Source: Saccharothrix sp.
GTDB taxonomy: Bacteria > Actinomycetota > Actinomycetes > Mycobacteriales > Pseudonocardiaceae
DNA: 64,000 nt
Assembly (NCBI RefSeq): GCF_031180885.1
Contig: NZ_JAPSLK010000010.1
Coordinates: 62,001-126,000 of the forward strand
Direction: 5' to 3'
The notes beneath the pieces were generated by a model. The model was given only the letters and a program-made list of their open reading frames with translations. It was not told where the DNA came from and did no database searches. Shown piece after piece: positions 42,903 through 53,700 of this stretch. How positions within the stretch are numbered: position 1 is the stretch's first letter; every line of letters starts with the position of its first letter. The position numbers and the translations under genes are program-made.

Positions 42903-44270
42903 TCACAGCCCTGCCAGGTCCAGCAGTGCCCGCATGGTGTCCGCAGGCAGCGCCGGGTTTGCCCCTGCCGCTTGGACGACAGCGGTGACGTCGTCGGTGA
43001 GCAGGTCGTCCAAGACGGCCGCCGGCAGGCGCGGGTGGCGCGCGGCGGCGGTGCGGACGGCTTTGTCGTCATCGCGCGCCAAGGCGGTGAGGACGTCGGC
43101 GGGCAGGTCGGTTCCGCGGGCGGCGAGCACCCGTCGGGCCGGGTCGTCGGAGGCGGCGAGCGCGACGAACGCCGCCGGCGGGAAGTTGGGGTGCTCGGTG
43201 TGGCCCGGCCGGTGCTTCGTATCCTCGCCGTGCTCGATGACCAGGCGTTCGAGCACGTCTCCCGGGGCGTCGGGACGCCGTGCGGCGATCCGGCGAACGC
43301 CGAGGTCATCGTGCCGGTGCAACCGCTCGACCACGTCCGACGGCAGGTCGCGGCCGGCCGCGCCCGCGCGCCGGATGCCCGGGACCGGCGAGTCGAGGTG
43401 GCGGACGCGGTCGACCACGGGGAGGGCGTCCACCCAGCGAGGCCGCTCGTGGTCCAACATCGCCACCGCGACGAACGCCTCGCTGTCGTGCTCGTCCTCG
43501 GCCGCACCGACCAGGTGGGCGAACAACGCCCCGCGTCGGTCGTCGGGCAAGTCCTGGCGCAGCAGGACACGGGAGCGCACGTACGGGCTCGGGTCGTCGG
43601 CCAGCCGGTCGCGCGCCTCGGGCGGCAGCGTCGGGTTGACCGCCAGCTGGGCGCGCAGCTCTTCGTCACCGGCCATGCACTGACAGATTGCCTCCGGTGT
43701 CAACGCGGCATAGGCGGCGACCTCGGCCCGGGTCGCCTCGTCCGCCAGGAGTCGAGCGAGCAAGTCCTCGGGCACGGAAGGGTGCGGATAGCCCACCGCC
43801 GCCCGTCGCACGCGCGGGTCGGGGTCGGCGAGCAGTTCCCGTCTCAGTTCGACGGGCATGTCGACCCAGTTGCCGGCCACTGCGGCGCGCAGCAGCGGGT
43901 CCTGGTCACGGGCGAGGCCGGTGAGCCCGTCGGGGCCGGCGAGCACTGCGAGGTCGTCGGGCGTGACCCGGTTGCCCGCGGCGATCGTGTGCTCGACGAA
44001 CCGCCGTCGGGCTTCGCGGACTTCGGCGTCCGGGTCCTCGGCGATCCTGCGCCGGACCGCGTCGGACCGGTCGGGACGGTCGAGGGCGAGCGCGACCTCC
44101 GGGCCGAAATCGGTCAGCAACCGCTCGGTGACCTCGTCGGGCAGCGCCTGCTGCCGCCAGGCCATCTCCGACGCGGTCTCGGGCAGGGCGGCCAGCCGGA
44201 GCAGGACGTCCGGTGGCGCTGAGGGGTTGGCCGCGATGCCGACCAGGGCTGCGCGCAAGCGAACGTCCAC
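42903..44270 (-). CDS. Leucine-rich-repeat-variant (LRV/HEAT-like) protein
   Basis: This 455-residue protein is built almost entirely of ~24-residue alpha-helical repeats of the LRV type (NPSAPPDVLLRLAALPE, NPTLPPEARDRLADDPSPYVR, HPRLPAAVLDDLLTDD). Its repeats carry a Pro-rich turn and many Asp, Arg and Ala. It has no signal or catalytic motif, so it is probably a protein-binding scaffold. GTG 44270 is the start. It lies 21 bp downstream of a frameshifted short gene on the same strand. Nothing links it to polyketide formation; it looks like resident DNA inside the cluster. Confidence 0.8.
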   Translation of the reverse strand: MDVRLRAALVGIAANPSAPPDVLLRLAALPETASEMAWRQQALPDEVTERLLTDFGPEVALALDRPDRSDAVRRRIAEDPDAEVREARRRFVEHTIAAGNRVTPDDLAVLAGPDGLTGLARDQDPLLRAAVAGNWVDMPVELRRELLADPDPRVRRAAVGYPHPSVPEDLLARLLADEATRAEVAAYAALTPEAICQCMAGDEELRAQLAVNPTLPPEARDRLADDPSPYVRSRVLLRQDLPDDRRGALFAHLVGAAEDEHDSEAFVAVAMLDHERPRWVDALPVVDRVRHLDSPVPGIRRAGAAGRDLPSDVVERLHRHDDLGVRRIAARRPDAPGDVLERLVIEHGEDTKHRPGHTEHPNFPPAAFVALAASDDPARRVLAARGTDLPADVLTALARDDDKAVRTAAARHPRLPAAVLDDLLTDDVTAVVQAAGANPALPADTMRALLDLAGL

Positions 44271-44291
44271 CGCCGCACCCTACGTGGCGGT

Positions 44292-44556
44292 TCAGCGGTC
44301 GACCCTCACCAGGCGGGCGGTGGTGGAGGGTGGGCGGCTGAGGAGGCGGGCGGCGCGGCCCGGGGACCCACTCGCATCCGCGTGTTGCCGGTCGTGGAGA
44401 CGACTTCGGCGTGGTCGGGGAAGGCCAGGCCCCAGGCGGCGATGTCGGCGTCGGTGTTGTCGTGGACTTGGACGACGGCGAACAGGCGGGCGCGTCGTCG
44501 GCCACCATCTCGGCGACCAAGGTGTCCAGGTCAGGCACCAGCTCGGTGTCGGTCAT
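44292..44556 (-). pseudogene. Frameshifted short actinobacterial gene
   Basis: ATG 44556 encodes LVPDLDTLVAEMVADDAP. One base appears to be missing in the C-run near 44489. The next frame continues RLFAVVQVHDNTDADIAAWG and LAFPDHAEVVSTTGNTRMRV to TGA at 44292-44294. Together they look like one small conserved hypothetical protein of about 87 residues. It could also be a sequencing error. No function known. Confidence 0.6.
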
Positions 44557-44665
44557 GGCGCAACGCTGGCGATTGAAATTCAGTTTGATGTGTAGGTGAC
44601 ACGGAGTCCGCTCGATGGAGTGAATGGCAGCCGGGTCAATCGGGCGGTCGGGCAGACTCCGGGCT

Positions 44666-45505
44666 GTGATCACACCCGACCCCGGTCCGATCGTGCAGCG
44701 CATCCTGCTGGGTGCCGAGCTGCGCGACGCGCGAGAGGCCGCCGGGCTGTCCAGTGCCGACGCCGGCAAGGCGCTCGGCTTTTACTCCGGGAAGCTGTCG
44801 AAGGTCGAGCAGGGCGACCTGCAGGTCAGCGAGAAGGACCTGGCGAAGATCGTCCGGATCTACGGGATTCCCGAGGTCGCCCAGCCGGAGCTGCGGCGGC
44901 TGGCGACCGAGTCGCGTCGCAAGCTGCCGCCGGCCCGGGTGCCGGAGCACTCGGTGAAGTACGTGAACCTGGAGCGCGCGGCCACCGAGTTGAAGGTCTT
45001 CAACATCGACTGCGTCCCGGGCATCGTCCAGACCGCCGACTACGCCAGGGCACTGCTGGAGCGGTCGGTGACCGCCTCGGCGACCGATGTCGACCGGATG
45101 GCCGAGGACCGGGCCAAGCGCCTGGAGTGGATGAAGTCGGACGGTGCGCCACGCCTGTGGCTGGTGCTCAGCGAAGAGGCTCTCCACCGCGAGATCGGCG
45201 GTCCGGAGGTGATGCGGGCGCAGCTCGCCGAGCTGCGCGCGTTGGGCAAGCTGCCGCATGTGTGCGTGCAGGTCATACCGTTCGACGCCGGCGCGCACGC
45301 TTCCCACGGTGTCGCCTTCACGATCCTGACGCTGCTCGCGGGGCGACCGGGGATCGTCTACGTCGAAGGGCTGACCGCGTCGGACTACCTGGGGCGCGAG
45401 CACGTCCGGACCTACAACCTGGCTTTCGACAGCCTCCGGGCCAACGCCTTGAGCGAGCAGCGCACGGTTGAGAAGATCAATCGGCGTATTCGCGAGCTGT
45501 CTTAG
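44666..45505 (+). CDS. XRE-family regulator with DUF5753 domain
   Basis: This ~280-residue protein has an N-terminal helix-turn-helix (LGAELRDAREAAGLSSADAG, then YSGKLSKVEQGD) followed by the DUF5753 domain (VPGIVQTADYARALLE, VLSEEALHREIGG, VQVIPFDAGAHASHG). Such regulators are found in many copies in actinomycetes and pair with small DUF397 proteins. I prefer GTG 44666, which places the usual ~8 residues before the helix-turn-helix; ATG 44624 is an in-frame alternative. A DUF397 gene follows after 8 bp. The family is linked to development and antibiotic control and sometimes behaves like a toxin-antitoxin pair. Confidence 0.9.
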   Translation: MITPDPGPIVQRILLGAELRDAREAAGLSSADAGKALGFYSGKLSKVEQGDLQVSEKDLAKIVRIYGIPEVAQPELRRLATESRRKLPPARVPEHSVKYVNLERAATELKVFNIDCVPGIVQTADYARALLERSVTASATDVDRMAEDRAKRLEWMKSDGAPRLWLVLSEEALHREIGGPEVMRAQLAELRALGKLPHVCVQVIPFDAGAHASHGVAFTILTLLAGRPGIVYVEGLTASDYLGREHVRTYNLAFDSLRANALSEQRTVEKINRRIRELS

Positions 45506-45513
45506 GAGCGGCC

Positions 45514-45675
45514 ATGTGGCGGAAGTCGTCGCGCAGTGGTGGGGCGCAGAACTGTGTCGAGGTGGCTCGGTCCGCGGAACGGGCGGCGGTGCGGGACACG
45601 AAGAGGCGGGAGGCGGGGACGTTGGTGTTCCGGCCGGTGGCCTTCCAGGCGTTCCTCAACGCCCTCAAGCGGTGA
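45514..45675 (+). CDS. DUF397 small protein
   Basis: This 53-residue protein has WRKSSRSGGAQNCVEVA at the start and AVRDTK, then the LVFRPVAFQAFLNAL ending; all are diagnostic of DUF397. ATG 45514 has GGAG at 6-nt spacing and lies 8 bp after the XRE gene. It is the partner of the XRE-DUF5753 regulator. Confidence 0.9.
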   Translation: MWRKSSRSGGAQNCVEVARSAERAAVRDTKRREAGTLVFRPVAFQAFLNALKR

Positions 45676-45677
45676 GA

Positions 45678-45715
45678 ACGGCCCACCGACCGGAGGGGAG
45701 CGGTCGGTGGGCCGT
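45678..45715. terminator. 15-bp perfect bidirectional hairpin
   Basis: Arms 45678-45692 and 45701-45715 with an 8-nt loop. It begins 2 bp after the DUF397 stop and lies 30 bp from the convergent aminotransferase stop. Confidence 0.85.
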
Positions 45716-45744
45716 CGGTGACAGCCGACCCCCGGGGGTTCGGG

Positions 45745-47193
45745 TCAGCCGGGTAGCAGGACCGACGGGTTGTCGCGCAGGGCCGTGCAGGCGGCGCGCA
45801 GGCCCGTGGCCAGTTGGGCGATCTGCTCGTCGGTGATGAAGACCGACGGCTCGAACCGCAGGGTGTGGGTGGCGCTCGCGGTGGGGAAGACGCGCACGCG
45901 GTGGGCGTTGAGCAGGTAGCCGGCCAGCACGTAGCCGAGCAGGCCCTGCCCGGCCAGCTCACCCACCGGGCCGGGCGCGCCGGTCTGGTCGTGGAACTCC
46001 AGGCCGAGCATCAGGCCGCGACCGCGCACGTCGGCGACCACGGTCGGGAACTCGGCCTGGACCGCGCGCAACGCCGACTCCAGCGCCGCGCCCCGTTCCG
46101 CCGCACGCCCGCACGCGTCGAGCCGCTCGACCAGCTCGACCACCCGCGTGCCGATGTGGCAGGAGAACGCGTCCTTGGCGAACGTGGAGCTGTGCACCAG
46201 CTCGAAGTCCGGCACGTACTTCGACTGCCGCATCAGCGTCACCGCCGACTTGGCGACGCCGCCGCCCAGCGCCTTGGCCAGCAGCACGTAGTCGCCGAGC
46301 AGCCCGACGTGCGACGACGCGAAGAACGCGCCGGTCCGGCCGACACCGGTCTGGATCTCGTCCACCACCACCGGGAAGCCGCCCGCGTCGGCCGCGGCCC
46401 GGATGTCGGCGGCCACCTCGGCGTCGAGGACGTGGATGCCGCCTTCGCCCTGGATCGGCTCGACGAAGAACGCGGCGATCACCGGCAGGTCCCGTTCCAC
46501 CAACCGGCCGTCCTGGACGTCGAGCAGCGTGACGCGGCACGCCTCGACCTCCTTGGCGACCTCGCCGCCGGACACGAACCGCGCCTGCACCGCCAGCGTC
46601 CGGAACGGCAGCCGGTAGCCGGCGTTGTGGGTCAGCTGCACGCTGCCCGCGAGCTTGCCGTGGAACGAGCCTTCCAGCGTGAGGAACACCGGCGGCGTGT
46701 CGTACCGGCTCTCGTTGTGCTCGCGCACCCGTTCGGCGAGGTCGGCGGGCGCGTCGGCCAAATGCGCCTCGATCTCCTCCCGCAGCGCCGCCACCCGCGC
46801 GCCGCGGGCCATCTCGGCGTGCTTCAACGCGATCTCGACGGCCTCGGCGCCGGTGCTGGCGAAGATCGCCGAGTACGGCTCGTCGGTGCCGAACTCCCGC
46901 CACAGCACGCGGTTGAGCGCGAGGGCCAGGTCGTTGGCGTAGGGGTGGTAGGAGAACTGGGCGTGCACCGGGACCTGCCGCGCCAGCAGGTCCCGCGCGT
47001 GCGCCACGATCTCCGGGTGGTTGTGGCCCAGCACCAGCGAGCCGTAGCCGCCGACGAAGTCCACCACCGGCACCTCGTCGCCGGCGGGCCTGCGCCACCA
47101 CAGCGTGTCCGCTTCGCCGCGCACGTACTCGGCGTCCAGCCCCAGCTGGGACAACAGGCCACCCAGGTGCGCCTCGGCCAGTCGCGGCCGCAT
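45745..47193 (-). CDS. Second class III PLP-dependent aminotransferase
   Basis: This 482-residue paralogue of the enzyme at 32150 shares the sequence around ASTGAEAVEIALKHAEMARG, VVDEIQTGVGRTGAFFASSH and the Schiff-base lysine in LLAKALGGGVAKS. The N-terminal HLGGLLSQLGLDAEYVRGEA and the C-terminal TLRFEPSVFITDEQI also correspond. It lacks about 30 residues of the helical insertion of the first copy. ATG 47193 lies 1 bp after the NTF2-like stop, giving a two-gene operon divergent from the PKS genes. It may act on a second carbonyl, or the two may form a heteromer. Confidence 0.88.
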   Translation of the reverse strand: MRPRLAEAHLGGLLSQLGLDAEYVRGEADTLWWRRPAGDEVPVVDFVGGYGSLVLGHNHPEIVAHARDLLARQVPVHAQFSYHPYANDLALALNRVLWREFGTDEPYSAIFASTGAEAVEIALKHAEMARGARVAALREEIEAHLADAPADLAERVREHNESRYDTPPVFLTLEGSFHGKLAGSVQLTHNAGYRLPFRTLAVQARFVSGGEVAKEVEACRVTLLDVQDGRLVERDLPVIAAFFVEPIQGEGGIHVLDAEVAADIRAAADAGGFPVVVDEIQTGVGRTGAFFASSHVGLLGDYVLLAKALGGGVAKSAVTLMRQSKYVPDFELVHSSTFAKDAFSCHIGTRVVELVERLDACGRAAERGAALESALRAVQAEFPTVVADVRGRGLMLGLEFHDQTGAPGPVGELAGQGLLGYVLAGYLLNAHRVRVFPTASATHTLRFEPSVFITDEQIAQLATGLRAACTALRDNPSVLLPG

Positions 47194-47194
47194 G

Positions 47195-47569
47195 TCAGTC
47201 GTCGCCGAAGGGGTTGTCGATGGCGTAGCGCCACTTGCCGTCCGGGCCCTTGCGCAGCACGTCCAGGCCGGTGCCGGACAGCGGCTCCTCGCCCTCGATG
47301 TCGAACGACCAGTCGACCACCAGCAGCGCGGTGTCGCCGGTCACGTACGACTCCTTGAGCTCGGCGCGCATCACCGGGCGCTTGGCCATGAACTCCTTCA
47401 CGGCCTGCGCGTGCTCGGCGCCGCTGACGGGGTTCTCCGGGTCCCACACCGACACCGCGTCCTCGGTGTAGAGCGACAGGACGGCGTCGACGTCGCCCGA
47501 GTTCATCGCGCGGACGTACAGCGCGGTCATTTTGGTGGCGTCCTCGGGCAGCGGGAAGTTCGTGGTCAT
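47195..47569 (-). CDS. Second SnoaL/NTF2-fold protein
   Basis: This 124-residue NTF2-like protein has TALYVRAMNSGDVDAVLSLY and TGLDVLRKGPDGKWRYAIDNP, parallel to the protein at 40263. The start is ATG 47569 with AAAGGA upstream. It is the first gene of the operon with the second aminotransferase, divergent from the PKS. It probably assists a cyclisation or isomerisation step, but no catalytic residues can be assigned. Confidence 0.82.
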   Translation of the reverse strand: MTTNFPLPEDATKMTALYVRAMNSGDVDAVLSLYTEDAVSVWDPENPVSGAEHAQAVKEFMAKRPVMRAELKESYVTGDTALLVVDWSFDIEGEEPLSGTGLDVLRKGPDGKWRYAIDNPFGDD

Positions 47570-47749
47570 GGGGACCAGTCCTTTTCTCGGGGTTGGCCGG
47601 AATGACGGGAACGACGTTAACCAGGACCCGGTCACGCGCCGGTAATCCGCCGACCGGAGAACGTTCGACGACCGTTTCATGACTGGGTCGGTGGAATTCA
47701 TCGGTAGAACCGGAGATCGGAAACCATCCCGCTCGCGAAGGGCTTGTCG
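47570..47749. promoter_or_regulatory. Divergent promoter region of the PKS and the aminotransferase/NTF2 operon
   Basis: This 180-bp gap must hold promoters for both directions. It carries CCGGTAATC at 47639, also present in the 32.0-kb promoter region, and TCATCGG at 47698, the heptamer of the shared site. It also has TTCGACG/TTTCATG spaced 11 bp apart. No clear -35/-10 pair was found. Confidence 0.5.
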
Positions 47750-50700
47750 ATGACGAACCTGGACGACACGGTCGCGGTGGTCGGTGTGTCCTGCCGGCTG
47801 CCCCGTGCGGCCGACCCGGCCGCGTTCTGGCGGCTGCTGCGCGACGGCCGGGACGCGGTGACCGAGGTGCCCGCGGACCGGTGGGAGACCCTGTCGCCGG
47901 AGACGAAGGCGGTGCGCGGGGCGCGGTACGGCGCGTTCCTGGACGCGGTCGGCGACTTCGACGCCGGGTTCTTCGGCATCTCGCCGCGCGAGGCCGCCGC
48001 CACCGACCCGCAGCAGCGGCTGGTGCTGGAGCTGGCCTGGGAGGCGTTGGAGGACGCCGGGATCGTGCCCGGGTCGTTGGCGGGCACGGCGGCATCGGTG
48101 TTCGTGGGCTCGTTGCGCGACGACTACGCCGGGCTGGTGCTCGGGCGCGGCGCGATCACGCAGCACACCAACACCGGCACGCACCGAGGCATCATCGCCA
48201 ACCGGGTGTCCTACGCGCTGGACCTGCGCGGTCCCAGCGTCGTCGTGGACACCGCGCAGTCGTCGTCGCTGGTCGCGGTGCACCTCGCGGCGGAGAGCGT
48301 GCGCAGCGGTGAGTCGCCGCTGGCGCTGGCGGCGGGCGTGAACCTGAACATCCTCGCCGAGGGAGCGCTGGGCGCTGACAGGTTCGGCGGCCTGTCACCT
48401 GACGGCCGGTGCTTCACCTTCGACGCGCGGGCCAACGGGTACGTGCGCGGCGAGGGTGCGGCGGTGCTGGTGCTCAAGCCGTTGCGGGCGGCGCTGGCCG
48501 ACGGCGACGACGTGTACGCGGTGATCCGGGGCAGCGCGGTCAACAACGACGGCGCGACGCCGGGCCTGACCGTGCCGCGGCCCGCGGCGCAGGCGGCGGT
48601 CGTGCGGGCGGCGCAGCGGCGGGCCGGGGTGGACGCCGAGGTGGTGCAGTACGTGGAGCTGCACGGCACCGGCACGCCGGTCGGCGACCCGATCGAGGCG
48701 GCCGGGTTGGGCGAGGTGTTCGCGGGCCGGTCCGAGCCGCTGCCGGTCGGGTCGGTGAAGACCAACATCGGGCACCTGGAGGGCGCGGCGGGCATCGTCG
48801 GCCTGCTGAAGTCGGTGCTCGCCATCCGCCACCGCGAACTGCCCGCGAGCCTGAACTTCACCACGCCCAACCCCGAGCTGCGCTTGGACGAGCGCAACCT
48901 CACCGTCCACACGGGACGCGGATCGTGGCCGCACCCCGACCGGCCGCTGGTGGCGGGCGTCAGCTCGTTCGGCATGGGCGGCACGAACTGCCACGTGGTC
49001 GTCTCCGAACCGCCCGCCGTCGCGGCCGCCGACGCGCCGACGGTGACGAGCGCAGGTTCGGCGGGTGCCGGGTCGGTGCCGGGCGGTGGTTCGGCGGCCG
49101 GCGCCGAGGCGGCCGGTGATGGCGCTCGGTTCGCGGTCGTGCCCGTGTCCGGGCGCACGCCCGAGGCGTTGCGGGCGCACGCAGCCCTCATCCGCGGCAC
49201 CGAGGGTGAGCCGCGCGACCTCGGCTGGTCGCTGGCCACCACGCGCACCTCGTTCGAGCACCGGGCGGTGGTGGTCGCGTCCGACCGCGACTCCCTCGAC
49301 GCGGGCCTGGACGCCATCGCGACGGGAGTGCCCGCACCGCACGTCGTCAGCGGCACGGTCGGGGACGGCACGCTCGGTGTCGTCTTCACCGGTCAGGGTG
49401 CCCAGCGCGCGGGCATGGGCGCGCAGCTGCACCGCGCGTTCCCGGTGTTCGCGGAGGCCTTCGACGAGGTGTGCGCGCACCTCGACCCCGGCCTGCGTGA
49501 CGTCATCGCCTCCGGCGACGGGCTGGACGACACCGCGTGGACCCAGCCCGCGCTGTTCGCGGTCGAGGTGGCCGCCTACCGGCTGGCCGAGTCGTGGGGC
49601 CTCACGCCGCGGGTCGTGCTGGGTCACTCCATCGGCGAGATCGCCGCCGCCCACGTCGCCGGCATCCTGTCCCTGCCCGACGCCTGCGCCCTGGTGAGCG
49701 CGCGCGGCAGGTTGATGAGCGCGCTGCCCCCGGGCGGCGCGATGGTCGCGGTGGAGGCGGCCGAGGACGAGCTGGACCTGCCCGACGGCGTCGCGCTGGC
49801 CGCGGTCAACGGTCCGCGCTCAGTGGTGCTGTCGGGCCGCGAGGACGCCGTCCTGGCCTATGCCCGAGGGCTGGGCCGCCGCACGAAGCAGCTCACCGTC
49901 AGCCACGCGTTCCACTCGCCGCTGATGGACCCGATGCTGGACGAGTTCCGCGACGTCGTGCGCGGCCTCACGTTCCACGAGCCGGTCATCCCGGTGGTGT
50001 CGACCGTGCGGCCCGACGCCGACCTCACCGACCCCGAGCACTGGGTCCGCCAGGTCCGCGAGCCGGTCCGCTTCCTGCAGGCCGTGCGAGCCCTGGACGT
50101 CACCACGCTGGTCGAGGCGGGACCGGACGGCGTGTGCTCGGCGATGGCGGCCGAGGCGGGCGTGCGCGCGTTCCCGATGATGCGCAAGGGCCACGACGAG
50201 GTGACCACCGCGCTGACCGCGTTCGCCGCAGCGCACGCGCGTGGCGTGGCCGTGGACTGGTCCGCCCTGCACGTCGGGCGGCGGATCAAGCTGCCCACCT
50301 ACCCGTTCCAGCGCGAACGGCACTGGCTCGACGAGCGGGCCGAGCCCGTCGTGGTCGAGCGGTCGGCGGACGTCTCCCGGCTGGTGCTGCACCACGTCGC
50401 CGCGGTGCTCGGCACGGAACCGGGCAAGGTCGACGCCCGCCGCCCGTTCCGCGACCTGGGGTTCGACTCGCTGATGGGCGTCGAGCTGCGCGAGAACCTG
50501 GCCGCCGCGACCGGCCGCGACCTGCCCACCGGCCTGCTGTTCGAGCACCCCACCCCGCAGGCCGTGATCGCCTGCCTGCGGCGGGACGACGTCACCGAGG
50601 AGACGTTCGAGCGGCTGGAGCAGGACGACGAGCCGATCGCGATCGTCGGCATGGCGTGCCGCTTCCCGGGTGGCGTGGAGTCGCCGGACGACCTGTGGCG

Positions 50701-53700
50701 CCTGGTCGCCGAGGGCCGTGACGCGATCGGCCCGTTCCCGACCGACCGCGGCTGGTCGGGCGACCTCTACCACCCCGACCCGGACCGCTCCGGCACCAGC
50801 TACGTGCGCGAGGGCGGCTTCCTGGCCGGCGCCGGCGAGTTCGACCCGGCGTTCTTCGGCATCTCGCCGCGCGAGGCCCTGGCCATGGACCCGCAGCAGC
50901 GGCTGCTGCTCCAGACCGCGTGGGAGGCCGTCGAACGGGCGGGCATCGACCCGGAGTCGTTGCGCGGCAGCCGGACCGGCGTGTTCGTGGGCGGCACGGC
51001 GGCCGACTACGGACCGCGCATGCACGAGGCGTCCGACCAGGCCGAAGGGCACGTGCTGACCGGCGCGACGCCGAGCGTGATGTCCGGCCGCATCGCCTAC
51101 CAGCTCGGCCTGGTCGGGCCCGCGCTCACGGTGGACACGGCGTGCTCGTCGTCCCTGGTCGCCCTGCACCTCGCGGTGCGGTCGCTGCGCAGCGGCGAGT
51201 CGAGCGCGGCGATCGCGGGCGGCGTCACGGTCATGGCCACGCCCGGCATGTTCCTGGAGTTCTCCCGCCAGCACGGCCTCGCCGCCGACGCGCGCTGCAA
51301 GTCGTTCGCCGCCGACGCGGACGGCACGGCGTGGGCGGAAGGCGTCGGCATGGTGGTGCTCGAACGCCTCTCCGACGCCCGCCGCAACGGTCACCGCGTG
51401 CTGGCCGTCATCCGGGGCAGCGCGATCAACTCCGACGGCGCGTCCAACGGCCTGACCGCGCCGAACGGCCGCTCGCAGCAGCAGGTCATCCGCCAGGCGC
51501 TCGCCGACGCCGGGCTGGAGCCGAAGGACGTCGACCTGGTCGAGGCGCACGGCACCGGCACGTCGTTGGGCGACCCGATCGAGGCCGAGGCCATCCTCGC
51601 CACCTACGGCCGGGACCGCGACGAGCCGCTGTGGCTGGGTTCGCTCAAGTCCAACATCGGCCACGCGCAGGCGGCGGCCGGTGTGGGCGGCGTGATCAAG
51701 CTGGTCGAGGCGATGCGGCACGGTGTCATGCCGCGCACCCTGCACGTCGGCGCGCCCACGCCGAAGGTCGACTGGACCAAGGGCAAGGTCGAGCTGCTCA
51801 CCGAGGCCCGGGAGTGGCCCGCCGACCGTCCCCGGCGGGCGGGCATCTCCTCGTTCGGCATCAGCGGCACCAACGCGCACCTCGTGCTGGAGCAGGGCGA
51901 CGTCCGCGAGCCGACGCGCGCGGAGGTGACCACGCCCGTGCCGTGGATCTCCAGCGGCCGGGACGCCGAAGCCGCCCTCGCCGTCCTGGACCGGGTCCGG
52001 GGCCGCGCGGACATCGCCGAAGTGGCCCGCACGCTGGCCGGACGCACCCGCTTCGACCACCGGGCCGTGCTCGTGGGCGTCACGCCGAAGGACTTCGCGA
52101 GCGCCGCGCCGCTCACCGGCCGCGCGGTCCCGGACGGCCGCACGGCGGTGCTGTTCACCGGCCAGGGCGCGCAACGCGCGGGCATGGGACGTGAGCTGTA
52201 CGAGGCGTTCCCGGTGTTCGCCCGCGCTTTGGACGAGGTCGCCGACGCCTTCGCGCCGCACCTGGACGTGCCGCTGAAGGAGCTGATGTTCGGCGACCGC
52301 CCGGAGCTGCACGAGACCCGCTACACCCAGCCCGCCCTGTTCGCCTTCGAGACCGCGCTGTTCCGACTGGCCGAGCACCACGGCCTCACCCCCGACCTGG
52401 TCGCCGGCCACTCCATCGGCGAACTCGTCGCCGCCCACGTCGCGGGCGTGCTCACGCTCGACGACGCGGCCGAGCTCGTCACCGCACGCGGCCGGCTCAT
52501 GCAGTCGGCCCGGCCCGGCGGCGTGATGATCTCCGTGCAGGCCACCGAAGCCGAGCTCGGCGAGCTGCCCGAGGGCGTGGCGCTCGCGGCCGTCAACAGC
52601 CCCACCTCGCTGGTGCTGGCGGGTGACGAGGACGCCGTCACGTCGTTCGCGAGCCGGTTCCCGCGCGCCCGCAAGCTCCAGGTCAGCCACGCGTTCCACT
52701 CGCCGTACATGGACGACGTGCTGGACGAGTTCCGCGCGGTCGCCGTGACGGTCACCCACCACGACCCGCGCATCCCGGTCATCTCCACCGTGACCGGCGC
52801 GCCGCTGGCGGCCGACGCCGACCACTGGGCGCGCCAGATCCGCGGCACGGTGCGCTTCCTGGACGCCGTCCGCGCGCTGGAGCAGCACGGCGCCACGGTG
52901 TTCGTGGAGGTCGGCCCGGACGCGGTGCTCGCGCCGCTCGCCCAGGCCGCCGGCGTCACGGCGGTGTCGCTGGGACGGGCCGGTCGGCCGGAGCCGGCGA
53001 CCGCGGTGTGGGGCCTGGCGCACGCGCACACCCACGGCGCGCCGCTGGACGTGGCGTCGTTCGTGCCGGGCGCGGACCGCGCCGACGACGTGCCGACCTA
53101 CCCGTTCCGCCGCGACCACTACTGGCTGACCGACCGGCCCCGCGCCACCGGCCTGGTCACCACCGCGGTCGAGCTGGCCGAGCGGGACGAGGTGGTGCTC
53201 ACCGGCGAGGTGTCGCTCACCGCGCAGCCGTGGCTGGCCGGTCACGTCGTCAACGGCTCGGTGCTGGTGCCCGGCACGGCGTTCCTGGAGCTGGCGCTGG
53301 CGGCGGGGGAGCGCGTCGGCCTGCCGCGCGTCGAGGACCTGACCCTGGAGACGCCGCTCGTCGTGCCGGCCACCGGCTCGGTGCCGGTGCAGGTCACCGT
53401 GCGGGAAGGCCGGTTCACCGTCCACTCGCGCCAGGACACCTGGCAGCGGCACGCGTCCGGCACGCTCACCGAGGCCGTGACCACCGCGGAGCCGTTCCCG
53501 TGGCCCCCGGAGGCCGACGAGGAACCCGTCGACGACGCTTACGACCGCCTGGCCGCCCTCGGCTACGACTACGGCGACCCGTTCCGCGGCCTGCGCGCGA
53601 TGTGGCGTGACGGCGACACGATCTACGCCGAGGTCGCTATCACCGCGCCCGCCAAGGGCTTCGCGGTCCACCCGGCGCTGCTGGACGCCGTGCTGCACCC

